This document shows positions 31,694-32,119 of a stretch of 32,119 nucleotides of DNA, one piece after another. Location of the stretch: the NCBI GenBank assembly GCA_017617065.1, contig JAFZWP010000011.1, positions 1-32,119 of the forward strand. The letters are read 5' to 3'. The notes below the pieces were generated by a model. It made no database searches. It worked only from the letters and a program-made list of their open reading frames with translations, and was not told where the DNA came from. The stretch is from Bacilli bacterium (lineage in GTDB: Bacteria > Bacillota_I > Bacilli_A > ML615J-28 > CAG-698). Position numbers and translations under genes: made by a program. Each line of letters begins with the position of its first letter. Position 1 is the stretch's first letter.

Positions 31694-32119
31694 AATTACC
31701 AAAATCTTAGTAATAATCTTATTATTATTTGTATTAGTAGCTTGTTCTAGAAGTGAATATACATATAATCAAAATGGTGCTACTTATACAATTAGTGATT
31801 ACACTGGTAGTAGTGCCTATTTACAAGTGCCAAATGAATTTCAAGGAAAGATAATCGATGTAATTGATTATAATACTTATGCATATAATATTAATATTAT
31901 TCATGTGAAGTTATCAGATAATACTAAACTAATTAAAGAATGTGCATTTTGGTTCTGTACTAATATTGAAACAATTTATATTCCTAAAGGATTAGAAAAA
32001 ATAGAAGAATGCGCATTTTATCGTTGTGATAATCTTAAATATGTTTATTTTGAAGAAGCAGAAGCAAATGTTAATTTAGAAATATTAGGTTTTAATGATT
32101 GCTTTAAAAACGCAACTGC
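31683..32119 (+). CDS. LRR_5 (BspA-like leucine-rich repeat) lipoprotein, N-terminal part cut by window end
   Basis: The frame opens at ATG 31683, nine bases after AGGAGG (31672-31677... in TAGGAGGTAATG), and runs off the window with 145 complete codons. Seen: basic start MRNRITK, hydrophobic stretch, lipobox L18-V19-A20-C21, then an extracellular part with repeats of the BspA/LRR_5 type: KLSDNTKLIKECAFWFCTNIETIYIP and then KGLEKIEECAFYRCDNLKYVYF, i.e. L-x-x-I-x-x-x-A-F-x-x-C-x-x-L-x-x-V-x-x. Such repeats form surface-exposed solenoids used in adhesion or binding in anaerobes. It overlaps the TPR gene by 11 bases and so belongs to the thrS transcript. The C-terminal end is not in the window. 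Confidence 0.88.
   Translation, partial: MRNRITKILVIILLLFVLVACSRSEYTYNQNGATYTISDYTGSSAYLQVPNEFQGKIIDVIDYNTYAYNINIIHVKLSDNTKLIKECAFWFCTNIETIYIPKGLEKIEECAFYRCDNLKYVYFEEAEANVNLEILGFNDCFKNAT

Noticed and set aside
1..32119. Code-4 (TGA = Trp) mycoplasma origin
   Set aside because: Trp is TGG throughout, and TGA ends the phosphodiesterase and dnaB exactly at coupled starts of pgsA and dnaI.

Overview
The window looks like chromosome from a low-G+C, Gram-positive-type bacterium of the Bacilli / Mollicutes-neighbour group, perhaps an uncultured gut lineage. The evidence is the visibly AT-rich sequence, strong AGGAGG ribosome sites, the Firmicutes-specific proteins RNase Y, YmdB, DnaB/DnaD and DnaI, a T-box leader, and lipoproteins with lipoboxes. 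The standard code is used: TGA acts as a stop at two operon junctions, and no gene is interrupted by TGA, so this is not a code-4 mycoplasma. The exact taxon is inference. I see no insertion sequence, phage gene, CRISPR array, tRNA or rRNA.

Left part (1-17055). The 3' end of a BaiN/HI0933-type flavoprotein is followed by a YfcE-like phosphodiesterase, pgsA, recA and rny. This is the recA/rny neighbourhood known from Bacillus, without cinA. A three-gene ABC importer operon (lipoprotein, fused double permease, ATPase) and a zinc-ribbon CPBP membrane protein lie between rny and ymdB. After ymdB come a GNAT acetyltransferase, an Mrp/NBP35-type Fe-S carrier ATPase with a NifX-like tail, and a small zinc-ribbon membrane protein. 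A convergent uridine-kinase-like gene follows, then an aldo/keto reductase with a ferredoxin tail, then miaB.

Middle (17056-19600). A lipoprotein of unknown function is preceded by a promoter whose -35/-10 spacer is an (AT)n tract, a candidate phase-variation switch. A convergent DUF362 ferredoxin-type protein lies divergently from polA.

Right part (19599-32119). polA-mutM-coaE-(unknown 122-aa gene)-dnaB-dnaI-...-thrS follows the classical Bacillus polA-to-thrS order. The nrdR position is taken by an unrelated small gene, and two minus-strand membrane-protein genes sit between dnaI and thrS. thrS has a T-box leader and heads a tightly overlapping run: a CPBP protease-like gene, a TPR protein, and an LRR_5 lipoprotein cut off by the window end.

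Regulation is unusually legible. There are about ten near-consensus sigma-A promoters, most with 17-bp spacing and several with extended -10 elements. All three convergent gene ends share a single bidirectional hairpin terminator. No entire new system is evident. The best candidates for novelty are the AT-repeat promoter with its lipoprotein, the unidentified ABC importer with a palindromic operator, the gene in the nrdR slot, and the genes downstream of thrS.
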